Shown: one piece after another, positions 27,524 through 36,323 of the stretch | How positions within the stretch are numbered: the stretch's first letter is position 1 | Layout: each line of letters starts with the position of its first letter | From: Caryophanon tenue | GTDB taxonomy: Bacteria > Bacillota > Bacilli > Bacillales_A > Planococcaceae | DNA: 64,000 nt | NCBI RefSeq assembly: GCF_001700315.1 | Contig: NZ_MASJ01000003.1 | Coordinates: forward strand, 434,001 to 498,000 | Direction: 5' to 3' | Translations under genes and position numbers: made by a program | The notes under the pieces: model-generated | What the model was told of the DNA's origin: nothing | The model's database searches: none | The model's input: only the letters and a program-made list of their open reading frames with translations

Positions 27524-27784
27524 GTTTTGTGCAAGCAGTATATGAATATGTGCATAATTATAAGAGGTCTGACAGTTCTAAAAAGTTCAGTAAGTATTGT
27601 CAGCATAAACGAAACATATTTGTGAGAGTGTTTGTGATTCTTTATAATTATTCAATTTATCGAATAATTTTAGTCGTCGTTGTTGCGGTTGCAAAAGGTC
27701 TGTGGTAAAGTTTTTTCATAATTACGTTTTGAGGTTAAACGCGATTAACGAAGAAATTTGATGAATGATAAGGAGCAAAAAACG
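27524..27784. promoter_or_regulatory. long leader region before lysA
   Basis: AT-rich, without an ORF. It contains GTCTGAC at 27567-27573 and an inverted repeat AATTATTC / GAATAATT (27646-27653 / 27662-27669). No lysine riboswitch core was recognised. Ribosome site AAGGAG lies near 27770. Confidence 0.45.
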
Positions 27785-29092
27785 ATGCATTTATATGGAA
27801 CACAGGCAATTAAAGATAATGAATTAACAATCGGTGGCGTATCAACAACAGAATTAGCAAATACATATGGTACACCATTATTTGTATATGACACAGCATT
27901 AATTCGTGAACGTGCACAAGGCTTCGTCGAAACATTTAAAGAGCTAGGTGTACAAGCACAAGTAGCATATGCATCAAAAGCATTTGCATGTGTAGCGATG
28001 TACCAACTAGCTGTACAAGAAAACTTATCAGTAGATGTTGTATCAGGAGGCGAGCTATACACAGCGTTAAAAGCAGGTGTACCAGCAGAGCGCATTCACT
28101 TCCATGGTAACAATAAAAGCGTAGAAGAAATTGAAATGGCGTTTGACGCAAAAATCGGCTGCATCGTCGTGGATAACTTTTACGAAATCGAATTAATTAA
28201 TACAATCGCACAACAAAAAAATGCCAACATGAACGTGTTACTACGTGTAACACCAGGTGTTGAGGCACACACACATGAATTTATTACAACGGGCCAAGCA
28301 GATTCAAAATTTGGCTTTGATTTAAATAATGGGCAAGCAGATGATGCCTTTAAAGCAGCGCAAGAAAAATCGGGCATTACATTACTTGGTTTACATTGCC
28401 ATATCGGTTCTCAAATTTTCGAAACAGAAGGCTTTAGCTTAGCAGCCGGAAAGTTAATGGCGAAATTAGGGGCTTGGCGTGACGAAACAGGCTTTACACC
28501 ACAAGTATTAAATTTAGGTGGCGGCTTTGGTATTCGTTATACAGCAGAAGACACACCACTTGCACCACAGCAATATGTAGCAGATATGATTCAAGTTGTA
28601 AAAGAAGAGGCACAAAAATTAAACCTAGATGTACCAGAGATTTGGATTGAGCCAGGTCGTTCACTTGTTGGTGATGCAGGTACTTCTTTATATACAATCG
28701 GTTCTCAAAAAACAGTACCAGGTGTACGTGAATACATCGCAGTTGATGGCGGGATGAGCGATAATATTCGCCCAGCATTATATGATGCGAAGTACGAAGC
28801 AGTCATTGCTAATAAAGCAAATGAAGCGGCAGACTATACGTACACAGTAGCGGGTAAATTATGTGAGTCTGGTGATAAATTAATGACAGACGCAAAATTA
28901 CAAAAGGCAGAAGAAGGCGACATTTTAGCGATGTTCTGTACGGGGGCATATGGCTACTCAATGGCATCAAACTATAACCGTGTAGCACGTCCTGCTGTTG
29001 TATTTGTAGAAAATGGACAACATCAACTAGTAATTCGTCGTGAAAGTTATGAAGATTTAATTCAAAATGATTTACCATTCACGTTAAAATAA
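27785..29092 (+). CDS. lysA: diaminopimelate decarboxylase
   Basis: Last step of lysine synthesis: meso-diaminopimelate to L-lysine, PLP-dependent. 435 aa, fold-type III: PLP Lys in VAYASKAFAC, HGNNKS, LHCHIGSQI, GGGFGIRY and the substrate/PLP residues in AGKLCESGD; the C-terminal beta domain has GAYGYSMASNYN. Start ATG 27785 after AAGGAGC; an in-frame ATG at 27758 has no good ribosome site. In B. subtilis lysA follows the spoVA operon, absent here. Confidence 0.96.
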   Translation: MHLYGTQAIKDNELTIGGVSTTELANTYGTPLFVYDTALIRERAQGFVETFKELGVQAQVAYASKAFACVAMYQLAVQENLSVDVVSGGELYTALKAGVPAERIHFHGNNKSVEEIEMAFDAKIGCIVVDNFYEIELINTIAQQKNANMNVLLRVTPGVEAHTHEFITTGQADSKFGFDLNNGQADDAFKAAQEKSGITLLGLHCHIGSQIFETEGFSLAAGKLMAKLGAWRDETGFTPQVLNLGGGFGIRYTAEDTPLAPQQYVADMIQVVKEEAQKLNLDVPEIWIEPGRSLVGDAGTSLYTIGSQKTVPGVREYIAVDGGMSDNIRPALYDAKYEAVIANKANEAADYTYTVAGKLCESGDKLMTDAKLQKAEEGDILAMFCTGAYGYSMASNYNRVARPAVVFVENGQHQLVIRRESYEDLIQNDLPFTLK

Positions 29093-29114
29093 ACTCATAA
29101 AGGGGGATGGCAAC

Positions 29115-29204
29115 GTGAGAGGTTCTAATCGTAAGTGGTTAATAATGTTGCTAGGAGTAGGTTTTGCGTGGGGAATTGTCTATTGGTTAAGCGTCTTTTT
29201 CTGA
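29115..29204 (+). CDS. 29-residue single-helix membrane peptide (hypothetical)
   Basis: Short ORF found by eye: GTG start at 29115, stop TGA at 29202-29204, product 29 aa. It has a basic N-terminus (RGSNRK) followed by a hydrophobic helix (WLIMLLGVGFAWGIVYWLSV) and ends at FF, the layout of a small inner-membrane peptide with positive-inside topology. The ribosome site AAAGGGGG sits at 29099-29106, eight bases from the start, immediately after the lysA stop, so it would be co-transcribed with lysA. I do not recognise the family. Coding status is inferred from ribosome site and membrane-like composition only. Confidence 0.6.
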   Translation: MRGSNRKWLIMLLGVGFAWGIVYWLSVFF

Positions 29205-29302
29205 TGGGAAAAGACTGGTAAAAAATTTGCCCTTCTGTCTGAAATCATGTAGGATATGTCATATGCAATTATGTGACTGAAAAAAATGAGGGATTAAATA
29301 TT

Positions 29303-29653
29303 ATGTTATATCGTTACAAAAAAGCTTTCGAAAAATTAGCGATGGGATTATTATCGTTTAACCCAGCGCAAAAGGATTTGAAAAAGCTACAAGAGACGAT
29401 GGCACGTTATGAAGAAGATGAACAATGGCACTTATATTTATGGAAGCAAGACGATGAATATTTGGGCTTAATCGGTGTACAATACGACAACGAAACAGCA
29501 TATGTTCAGCATATCTCGGTTATGCCGAGCCATCGCGGAGAAGGCATTGCGCGTTGTATGATTGAAGCTGTTGAGCAATTGCCAGGCGTGTCGCATGTTG
29601 TGCCGTTAAATGGAACAGCACCTCTTGTTGAAAAATGTACGAGACAATCATAA
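29303..29653 (+). CDS. ribT: RibT-like GNAT N-acetyltransferase
   Basis: 116-aa GNAT protein with the opening MLYRYKKAFEKLAMGLLSF, close to Bacillus RibT, and acetyl-CoA binding HISVMPSHRGEGIARCMIEAV (R/Q-x-x-G-x-G/A). In B. subtilis ribT closes the riboflavin operon; here it stands without rib biosynthetic genes, and its substrate is unknown. ATG 29303 after GAGGGATTAAAT; the in-frame codon at 29273 is less likely. Confidence 0.88.
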   Translation: MLYRYKKAFEKLAMGLLSFNPAQKDLKKLQETMARYEEDEQWHLYLWKQDDEYLGLIGVQYDNETAYVQHISVMPSHRGEGIARCMIEAVEQLPGVSHVVPLNGTAPLVEKCTRQS

Positions 29654-29679
29654 GCAGCACGACGCTGTAAACTTAAAAA

Positions 29680-29716
29680 GGGCGTGTCTTAGACGGATGT
29701 CTAAGGCACGTCCTTA
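29680..29716. terminator. terminator between ribT and ypuF, stronger on the minus strand
   Basis: 15-bp stem GGGCGTGTCTTAGAC / GTCTAAGGCACGTCC (29680-29694 / 29699-29713), loop GGAT. The minus strand is followed by a clean T-run; the plus strand by TTACTTT. Confidence 0.85.
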
Positions 29717-29718
29717 CT

Positions 29719-30225
29719 TTATGCTCGGCGCGCGGCAATTTTAGCATCGCGTGCTTCATATACTTCTGTGCGGTCACGTAATTTATGCTTGTCGCGTAAA
29801 AAATCCTCATCTGCTGGTGGTAAGTTTGCGATACATTGCATAATATGTGCGTGAAGCTCCACGTGGTGAACAGGCAGTGAAAATGGTGTAAATGGCTGTT
29901 GTTGCATCATTTGTTCTTTCGTGTTTTGAAGGCGCTCTAGTAATTGCGGCATATGAAAAACCGTTAATAACGGATGTGCTTGTTGAGCATTTATACAAGC
30001 AATCCCTTTTTCAAAAATACGGATAGCGCCGCGTAAATTGCCGCGTCGCCAATGATACATACCTGTTGCGATTTGTACGAGTCCAACTAATACATGTTCT
30101 TTATCGCGCGGCGCGATGTCTTTCCAATATTCCTCTAAAACTTCGTGGCATTCAAAATAATCACGATTGCCATTAAAATAGGTGATATAATCAATAAACA
30201 ATGGATGGAATGATGGATGATGCAA
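29719..30225 (-). CDS. ypuF: DUF309 domain protein, YpuF-like
   Basis: 168-aa helical protein with the DUF309 signature YFNGNRDYFECHEVLEEYWKD and LVGLVQIATGMYHWRRGN. Function unknown. Start is TTG at 30225 (first residues M-HHPSFHP) with GAGGAAGTG upstream on the minus strand. In B. subtilis ypuF is upstream of scpA on the same strand; here it is divergent. Confidence 0.9.
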   Translation of the reverse strand: MHHPSFHPLFIDYITYFNGNRDYFECHEVLEEYWKDIAPRDKEHVLVGLVQIATGMYHWRRGNLRGAIRIFEKGIACINAQQAHPLLTVFHMPQLLERLQNTKEQMMQQQPFTPFSLPVHHVELHAHIMQCIANLPPADEDFLRDKHKLRDRTEVYEARDAKIAARRA

Positions 30226-30282
30226 TTGTTGTTCACTTCCTCTATACTAAAATGGAGTTTAAAATGACAGGATTGATGATAC

Positions 30283-31053
30283 ATGTCTTATGAAGTTAAG
30301 GTTGACGCATTTAGCGGACCTCTTGATTTATTATTACATTTAATTCACCGCTTGGAAATTGATATTTATGATATTCCGATGGCGGAAATTACCGCGCAGT
30401 ATATCGAACATATTCATGCGATGAAAGAATTAGAGCTAAATGAAGCAAGCGAATATTTAGTCATGGCAGCAACACTGCTCGCGATTAAAAGTCGTATGCT
30501 TTTACCGATTCACGAAGGGGAGTTAGAGGACGAAGAATTTGAACTCGACGCACCTGACCCACGTGAAGAATTAGTCGCACGTTTAATCGAATACAAGAAG
30601 TATAAAGAAGCGGCGCAGCAACTGCAAGTGTTAGAGGAGGAGCGTGCCCGTAGCTTTACACGTCCACCAACCGATTTATCACATTTAATGCCGTCTGAGC
30701 AGCTACAATTATTTGAGACGAATATTAATGTCTTTGATATGCTCGGCGCATTTCAAAAAATGATGCGACGTAAGCAATTGAAATCACCGCTAAAGACAAC
30801 GGTGAAGCGCGCAGACTTTTCAATTAAGGAACAAATGCGGACGGTTATTACAACATTGCAAAGCTTTGGCGGACGTACGATGTTTTCAGAGCTATTCCCA
30901 TATGACGATAAAACGGCACTTGTTGGCACATTTTTATCGATACTCGAGCTGATGAAGCGTCAAGTCATTGAAGTGGAGCAACAGCATAATTTTGACGATT
31001 TAACGGTAATGTTAGTAAAAGAGGAGTTTGAACTAAATGACGATACAGAGTAA
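30283..31053 (+). CDS. scpA: segregation and condensation protein A
   Basis: Kleisin subunit of the SMC-ScpAB condensin. 256 aa: N-terminal domain FSGPLDLLLHLIHRLEIDIYDIPMAEITAQY binds the Smc neck; a helical middle and the C-terminal winged-helix segment (FSELFPYDDKTALVGTFLSILELMKRQVI) binds the other Smc head. Start ATG 30283. It overlaps scpB by 17 bp. Confidence 0.96.
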   Translation: MSYEVKVDAFSGPLDLLLHLIHRLEIDIYDIPMAEITAQYIEHIHAMKELELNEASEYLVMAATLLAIKSRMLLPIHEGELEDEEFELDAPDPREELVARLIEYKKYKEAAQQLQVLEEERARSFTRPPTDLSHLMPSEQLQLFETNINVFDMLGAFQKMMRRKQLKSPLKTTVKRADFSIKEQMRTVITTLQSFGGRTMFSELFPYDDKTALVGTFLSILELMKRQVIEVEQQHNFDDLTVMLVKEEFELNDDTE

Positions 31054-31621
31054 AGTGGAAAGTTTATTATTTGTTGTTGGTGATGACGGTTTAACATTAC
31101 AGCAACTTGCGCACATTACCGAAGTAGAAGAGCTGGAGTTAAAGGACGTACTCGCACAGCTACAACAGCAATTAGAGCAAGACGACACACGTGGTGTAAC
31201 CTTAAAAGAGCTAGCGGGTACATATCAGCTCGTAACGAAACAATCAATGGCAGATACGATTCAAAAGCTCATCGAAAACCCACCGGCGCAGTCGATGTCA
31301 CAAGCATCACTGGAAGTGTTAGCCATTGTTGCATACAAGCAGCCAATTACACGTGTAGAAGTGGAAGATTTACGTGGTGTGAAATGTGAGCGTCCAATTC
31401 AAACGCTTGTGTCAAAAGGGCTGATTCAAGAAGTGGGGCGTGTAGAAGGAACAGGGCGTGCCATTTTATATGGGACGACAAAGGAATTTTTAAATTTCTT
31501 CGGTTTAAATGATTTACGCGAATTGCCACCGTTACCGCAAGCAGAACAAGACGGTATCGACGGAGAGCAAGATTTATTCATGACGAAATTCCAAGAAGCC
31601 TTTGAAAAAGACGCAGAATAA
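31037..31621 (+). CDS. scpB: segregation and condensation protein B
   Basis: Dimeric winged-helix partner of ScpA in condensin. 194 aa with VESLLFVVGDDGLTLQQLAHI, SQASLEVLAIVAYKQPITRVEVEDLRGV and GRVEGTGRAILYGTTKEFLNFFGL, the defining family stretches. Start ATG 31037 lies inside scpA with GAGGAG at 31021. In B. subtilis ypuI, dacB and spmAB follow; here rluB is next. Confidence 0.96.
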   Translation: MTIQSKVESLLFVVGDDGLTLQQLAHITEVEELELKDVLAQLQQQLEQDDTRGVTLKELAGTYQLVTKQSMADTIQKLIENPPAQSMSQASLEVLAIVAYKQPITRVEVEDLRGVKCERPIQTLVSKGLIQEVGRVEGTGRAILYGTTKEFLNFFGLNDLRELPPLPQAEQDGIDGEQDLFMTKFQEAFEKDAE

Positions 31622-31670
31622 GTTATACTAAAAGTTAGCTTATAAAGCGTGACACGATATATATACAAGC

Positions 31671-31716
31671 AAGGGCTGCACAAAAGGAGTTTGCTTTTGG
31701 CGCAGCCCTTTTATTG
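31671..31716 (+). terminator. intrinsic terminator after scpB
   Basis: Stem AAGGGCTGCACAAAAG / CTTTTGGCGCAGCCCTT (31671-31686 / 31694-31710) followed by TTTA. Confidence 0.8.
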
Positions 31717-31817
31717 TGGTTCTATAAATAGCCGACTAGGCGAGCCGCTTTCATTCTAGTAGTATTTATGCCATAATCGGTGCTAGAAGAAGCAGGAAAT
31801 TAATGAGGTGAAGAAGA

Positions 31818-32552
31818 ATGGAAAGATTACAAAAAGTGATTGCATACGCAGGTGTTGCATCTCGTCGTAAAGCAGAAGAATTAATTTTAGAAGGTAAAGT
31901 AAAAGTAAACGGCAAAACGGTAACAGAGTTAGGAACAAAGGTGTCAAACTCAGACGTTGTTGAAGTAAATGGTGTGAAGTTAGAGAAGGAAGATAAAGTA
32001 TACTTCTTACTATATAAACCACGTGGTTATATTTCAGCTGTAACGGATGATAAAGGTCGTCAAACAGTTGTTGATATTTTCGGTAAGCATGTTATTGAAC
32101 GTATTTTCCCAGTTGGTCGTTTAGACTACGATACATCGGGCTTATTATTATTAACAAATGACGGTGAATTTGCGAACTTAATGACGCACCCGAAATTTAA
32201 AATTGATAAAACATATATTGCACGCGTAAAAGGTGTACCGGATAAAAAAGGGTTAATGGCGTTACAAAACGGTATTAAATTAGAAGATGGTAAAACAGCA
32301 CCAGCGAAAGTAAGCATGACATCATTTGATGAAACAGCGAAAAAAGCGATTTGTGAAATTACGATTCATGAGGGACGTAACCGCCAAGTGCGTCGTATGT
32401 TCGAAGCAATTGGTACACCAGTCGTGAAATTAAAACGTGAACGCTTTGCATTTTTAGATTTAGGGAACTTAACACCAGGTGAGTATCGTCAATTAACAAA
32501 GCATGAAGTAAAACAATTACGCGTATTAGCTGAAACAGGTTCAATTGGGTAA
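31818..32552 (+). CDS. rluB: 23S rRNA pseudouridine synthase RluB
   Basis: Makes pseudouridine in helix 89 region of 23S rRNA. 244 aa: S4 RNA-binding domain (LQKVIAYAGVASRRKAEELILEGKVKVNGKTV) and RsuA-family catalytic domain with Asp in PVGRLDYDTSGLLLLTNDG and EGRNRQVRRMFEAIG. Start ATG after GAGGTGAAGAAG. It precedes resA, as in B. subtilis. Confidence 0.95.
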   Translation: MERLQKVIAYAGVASRRKAEELILEGKVKVNGKTVTELGTKVSNSDVVEVNGVKLEKEDKVYFLLYKPRGYISAVTDDKGRQTVVDIFGKHVIERIFPVGRLDYDTSGLLLLTNDGEFANLMTHPKFKIDKTYIARVKGVPDKKGLMALQNGIKLEDGKTAPAKVSMTSFDETAKKAICEITIHEGRNRQVRRMFEAIGTPVVKLKRERFAFLDLGNLTPGEYRQLTKHEVKQLRVLAETGSIG

Positions 32553-32638
32553 TTCTATTTAAAATGTTTGAAATTCGCTAGAAATACCTTCTTTTTGCTA
32601 TAATCAAAGTACTGGATGAAACAGAAGGAAGTGATATT

Positions 32639-33193
32639 GTGGAGAAAAAGAAAAAAAGGCGTTTTACACGTGCGCTTATTTTGACGGTGTTAGCTGGTGC
32701 CATTTTATATAGCATCATTAGCAGTCAAGAAGGCGAGAAGCGTGAACTGCTCGCTGTTGGGGATGCCGCACCGAACTTTACGCTAGTCGATATGGATGGT
32801 GCGAGCCATACATTGTCTGATTACCGAGGGCAAGGGGTATTTTTGAATTTCTGGGGAACATGGTGTGAGCCATGTAAAAAAGAAATGCCTGCGATGAATC
32901 GCCAACATGCTATTTATGAGTCACAAGGTGTTCAAACGTTAGCAGTTAACATTGAGCAATCACCGTTTGAAGTACAAAAGTTTATGCAGCAATATGGTTT
33001 ACAATTCCCCGTTGTTATTGATACGACAGGTGATGTCAAACAGGCATACAGCATTATTCCACTACCTACGACAGTTTTGATTAATCCAGAAGGAACAGTC
33101 ACAAAAATCATTACGGGTGAAATGACTGAGCAGCAAATTGCGCAACATATGGAGTCGATTAAACCGACGGAACCAACTGCTCAGTTACACTAG
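32639..33193 (+). CDS. resA: thiol-disulfide oxidoreductase ResA
   Basis: Reduces apocytochrome c haem-binding cysteines outside the membrane. 184 aa: N-terminal uncleaved membrane anchor (RALILTVLAGAILYSIIS), thioredoxin fold with active site WCEPC (Cys76, Cys79; CEPC is typical of ResA), a Glu-containing insertion and cis-Pro in IPLPTTVLI. GTG start with GAAGGAAGTG. It is the first gene of resA-resB-resC, with resB starting 20 bp downstream. Confidence 0.95.
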   Translation: MEKKKKRRFTRALILTVLAGAILYSIISSQEGEKRELLAVGDAAPNFTLVDMDGASHTLSDYRGQGVFLNFWGTWCEPCKKEMPAMNRQHAIYESQGVQTLAVNIEQSPFEVQKFMQQYGLQFPVVIDTTGDVKQAYSIIPLPTTVLINPEGTVTKIITGEMTEQQIAQHMESIKPTEPTAQLH

Positions 33194-33213
33194 CCGTGAA
33201 GGGGTTACAGGAT

Positions 33214-34860
33214 ATGGAGACGATTACGTGTGAGTGTGGTCACGTAAATCCATATGGCACACATTTATGTGCCATGTGTGGACGTCCTTTAAGCGATGAG
33301 GAGAAGCAACGAAAAATTGTCGATATGCGTTATGAGGGGTCAGCAGTTCGCTCGAAAACGTATAATGTGTCAATCGTTGATAAAATATGGAATTTTTTCT
33401 CAAGTGTTAAGGTCGGCGTGACGTTAATTGTGATTACATTAGTAGCTGCAGCAATCGGTACACTTTTGCCACAAACTTTTTATATTCCCGTGTCTGAAGC
33501 GGATGCTGCAGCGTATTATGAGCAAGTGTATGGTGAGTTCGGAAAAGTGTATTATGCATTAGGGCTATCGGACTTATATACGACTTGGTGGTTCCAAGTT
33601 ATTGTCGGCTTACTCGGTATTTCGATTATTATTGCGAGTATTGACCGCGGTATTCCACTACATAAATCATTAACAAATCAACGTGTCAAGCGACATAAAA
33701 GCTTTATGAAGCGTCAGCGTATTATTGCAGAAGGGCCCGCTTCACCGCAAACACTTGCACAAGCAGAAGCGCAATTACAAAAAATGCGCTATCGTGTGCG
33801 CCGTGAAGATGGTGCGTTGTTAGCGGAAAAAAATCGCTTTTCCCGCTACGGGCCATATATTAACCATGTCGGCTTAATCATCTTTTTAGCAGCGATAATG
33901 ATGCGTGTCATTCCCGGTGTTTATGTCGATGAGTCAATGTGGGCACGTGAAGGACAAATTACAGCGGTTCCAGGCATGGATGGCTATTATTTAGAAAATA
34001 AAGAGTTTATTTTAGAATTTCATGAAGGTCAAGAGCAAACAGATGCCATGATGGAGCAAGGTGTTAATACCGTTGCGAAAAACTTCCAAACAGATGTGGT
34101 GTTATATAAGCAACCAGAAGGCGCATTGCCAGGTGATACATCGAACTTAGAAGTTGTTCAGGAGTATTCGATTCGTGTCAATCATCCGTTAACAGAAAGC
34201 GGCTATTCATTATTTCAAATGGATTATCGCTTAAATGATGAGTTAAAAGAAATGACCTTTAACTTAACAAATAAAGCGACAAATGAATCGCTTGGTGCGA
34301 TCACCATTGATTTATATAATCCTGAGCCGCAATATGTCATAGATGACGAAACACGCATTGAAATATTAGGGTATTATCCAAATTTCACAGGGTTTGAAGA
34401 TGGCGAGCCACAAACAGGTTCACGTTTCCCGACAAATCCAGCATTTTTCTTTAAAATGTTTACACCAGAAACACCAGAAGGCGAAACAAGTTTTGTCGGC
34501 ATTCAGCAAACCGTCGAATCAACGGGAAATAATGCGTATAAAATGGCGTTTGTTGATGCGCAGTTTACGGATATTTCGGGTTTAACGATTCGTAAAGACC
34601 GTACAATTCCACTATTATTCATTGGTGGCTTTATCTTTTTAGTAGGTGTCGCAATCGGTTCATATTGGCAGCATCGTCGTATGTGGATACAACAACAGCC
34701 AGACGGTACACTGCTCTTTGCGGCACATACAAATAAAAACTGGTTTAGTTTAAAAAAGGATGTAGATGCGGTACGTGAACATGCACAATTGCCGATATAT
34801 ATAGACCAACTAGCAGAGCAGGAGCAGTTACGTGACCAGGAAGGTGGACGAGGCGAATGA
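33214..34860 (+). CDS. resB: cytochrome c biogenesis protein ResB
   Basis: Membrane component of the system II cytochrome c synthase with ResC. 548 aa: an N-terminal zinc-ribbon-like CECGHVNPYGTHLCAMCGR, membrane helices near residues 60-80, 115-135 and 200-220, a large extracytoplasmic domain and a final helix (IPLLFIGGFIFLVGVAIGSY). ATG 33214 matches the start of B. subtilis ResB; a GTG at 33196 lies in the ribosome-site region. Overlaps resC by 4 bp. Confidence 0.95.
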   Translation: METITCECGHVNPYGTHLCAMCGRPLSDEEKQRKIVDMRYEGSAVRSKTYNVSIVDKIWNFFSSVKVGVTLIVITLVAAAIGTLLPQTFYIPVSEADAAAYYEQVYGEFGKVYYALGLSDLYTTWWFQVIVGLLGISIIIASIDRGIPLHKSLTNQRVKRHKSFMKRQRIIAEGPASPQTLAQAEAQLQKMRYRVRREDGALLAEKNRFSRYGPYINHVGLIIFLAAIMMRVIPGVYVDESMWAREGQITAVPGMDGYYLENKEFILEFHEGQEQTDAMMEQGVNTVAKNFQTDVVLYKQPEGALPGDTSNLEVVQEYSIRVNHPLTESGYSLFQMDYRLNDELKEMTFNLTNKATNESLGAITIDLYNPEPQYVIDDETRIEILGYYPNFTGFEDGEPQTGSRFPTNPAFFFKMFTPETPEGETSFVGIQQTVESTGNNAYKMAFVDAQFTDISGLTIRKDRTIPLLFIGGFIFLVGVAIGSYWQHRRMWIQQQPDGTLLFAAHTNKNWFSLKKDVDAVREHAQLPIYIDQLAEQEQLRDQEGGRGE

Positions 34861-36038
34861 CGATGTTACAACTAAGTGGATATTTATTATATGCAGCATT
34901 TATCGGTTACTTAATCGCCACGCTTTTATTTGGTGGTGCGATTAAAAAGTCTCCAGTAAAACAGCAGGCGAACCAATGGGAGAAGCTCGCTGTGAGTGTG
35001 ACAGTGCTTGCATTTATTGCGAATATCGGCTATTTTATTTGTCGATGGATTGCGGTAAAGCATGCGCCGGTTAGCAATATGTTTGAATTCACAGCAGCTT
35101 TTGGGATGTTTATTGTCGGTGCGTTTTTAGTGATTTACTTTATGTATCGCGTACCGGCACTTGGCATTGTAGCATTGCCGATTGCGATTTTAGTGATTGG
35201 CTATGCCGCGATGTTTGACCGTGAAGTGTCGCCACTTGTGCCGTCACTTCAATCGCATTGGTTAACGATTCACGTCATTTGTGCAGCGATTGGCGAGTCG
35301 ATTTTAGCGATTAGCGCTGTTGCGGGTCTTGTATATTTACTAAAAAATGTGGATACAACGAAACGTTCAAAATCGAGCTTTTGGCTAGAGAGTGTCATGT
35401 ACAGTGTAATGATTGTCATTGGATTTGTGCTTGCGAGTGTGACGTTCTCTGTAATAGGGTACGAATCGAGCTTTGATTATGTTGATAAGGAAGGTCGCGA
35501 CGCTGAAATTACATATACGATGCCTGCCATTTGGGGGATGAATGAGTATGTGCCACAGCAAGAAGATACCTTTACGCCACTTGCCGAAACACCACCTGTT
35601 ATTAATGCGAAAAAATTAACAACAGTGACGTGGGCAATCTTATTTGGTACGGTGTTATATGGTCTTATTCGTGTAATCGCTCGACGCAGAATTTCGACGA
35701 TGCTACAGCCATTATTTAAACGTGTCAATTCGGATTTAATGGATGAAATTGGCTACCGTGCTGTATTAATTGGCTATCCAATCTTTGTTCTGGGTGCACT
35801 TGTGTTTGCAATGATTTGGGCACATGAAGCATGGGGACGTTATTGGGGCTGGGACCCGAAAGAAGTATGGGCGCTCATTACGGCATTATTTTATACGGTG
35901 TTTTTACATTTACGTTTATCAAAAGGTTGGGAAGGCGAGAAATCTGCATGGCTTGCGGTGATTGGCTTTATTATTATTATGTTCAATCTTGTTGCCGTGA
36001 ACTTAATTATTGCGGGTTTACATTCGTACGCTAGCTAA
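34857..36038 (+). CDS. resC: cytochrome c biogenesis protein ResC (CcsA/CcsB type)
   Basis: Haem-handling integral membrane protein, 393 aa, with about eight membrane helices and the WWD-type haem motif WGRYWGWDPKEVWALITALFYT; conserved His residues flank it (HEAWG, HVICA). ATGA overlap with resB implies translational coupling. A terminator follows, so resDE may be transcribed from their own promoter. Confidence 0.95.
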   Translation: MTMLQLSGYLLYAAFIGYLIATLLFGGAIKKSPVKQQANQWEKLAVSVTVLAFIANIGYFICRWIAVKHAPVSNMFEFTAAFGMFIVGAFLVIYFMYRVPALGIVALPIAILVIGYAAMFDREVSPLVPSLQSHWLTIHVICAAIGESILAISAVAGLVYLLKNVDTTKRSKSSFWLESVMYSVMIVIGFVLASVTFSVIGYESSFDYVDKEGRDAEITYTMPAIWGMNEYVPQQEDTFTPLAETPPVINAKKLTTVTWAILFGTVLYGLIRVIARRRISTMLQPLFKRVNSDLMDEIGYRAVLIGYPIFVLGALVFAMIWAHEAWGRYWGWDPKEVWALITALFYTVFLHLRLSKGWEGEKSAWLAVIGFIIIMFNLVAVNLIIAGLHSYAS

Positions 36039-36056
36039 ATGATATGAGAGAAGATG

Positions 36057-36092
36057 GTAGGAGAAACGATACATTTCTCCTACTACTTTTTT
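36057..36092 (+). terminator. intrinsic terminator after resC
   Basis: Stem GTAGGAGAAA / TTTCTCCTAC (36057-36066 / 36074-36083) followed by TACTTTTTT. Confidence 0.88.
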
Positions 36093-36323
36093 ACTTTTAG
36101 TGCTACACCATATCGCGTACAAAATTTCGCTTTCTGTTTTACGATGATGTCTGCTGTTTTTATGGTGGAACATTAGCGATGGTTAGCTAAATTGCCCTGC
36201 TGTCCCGCGCACATTTTTTGATGAAAACGCCTATTTATCGGGTTTTGCCGCCCCTTTTCCTTTTCATTTATGGCAATACTATGTACAATATAAGATAGAG
36301 TAAGCATGAAAGGGGTATACCTT

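Noticed and set aside
27524-27784. Possible lysine riboswitch in the lysA leader
   Set aside because: Conserved L-box core segments could not be found; only a palindrome and AT-rich DNA are present.
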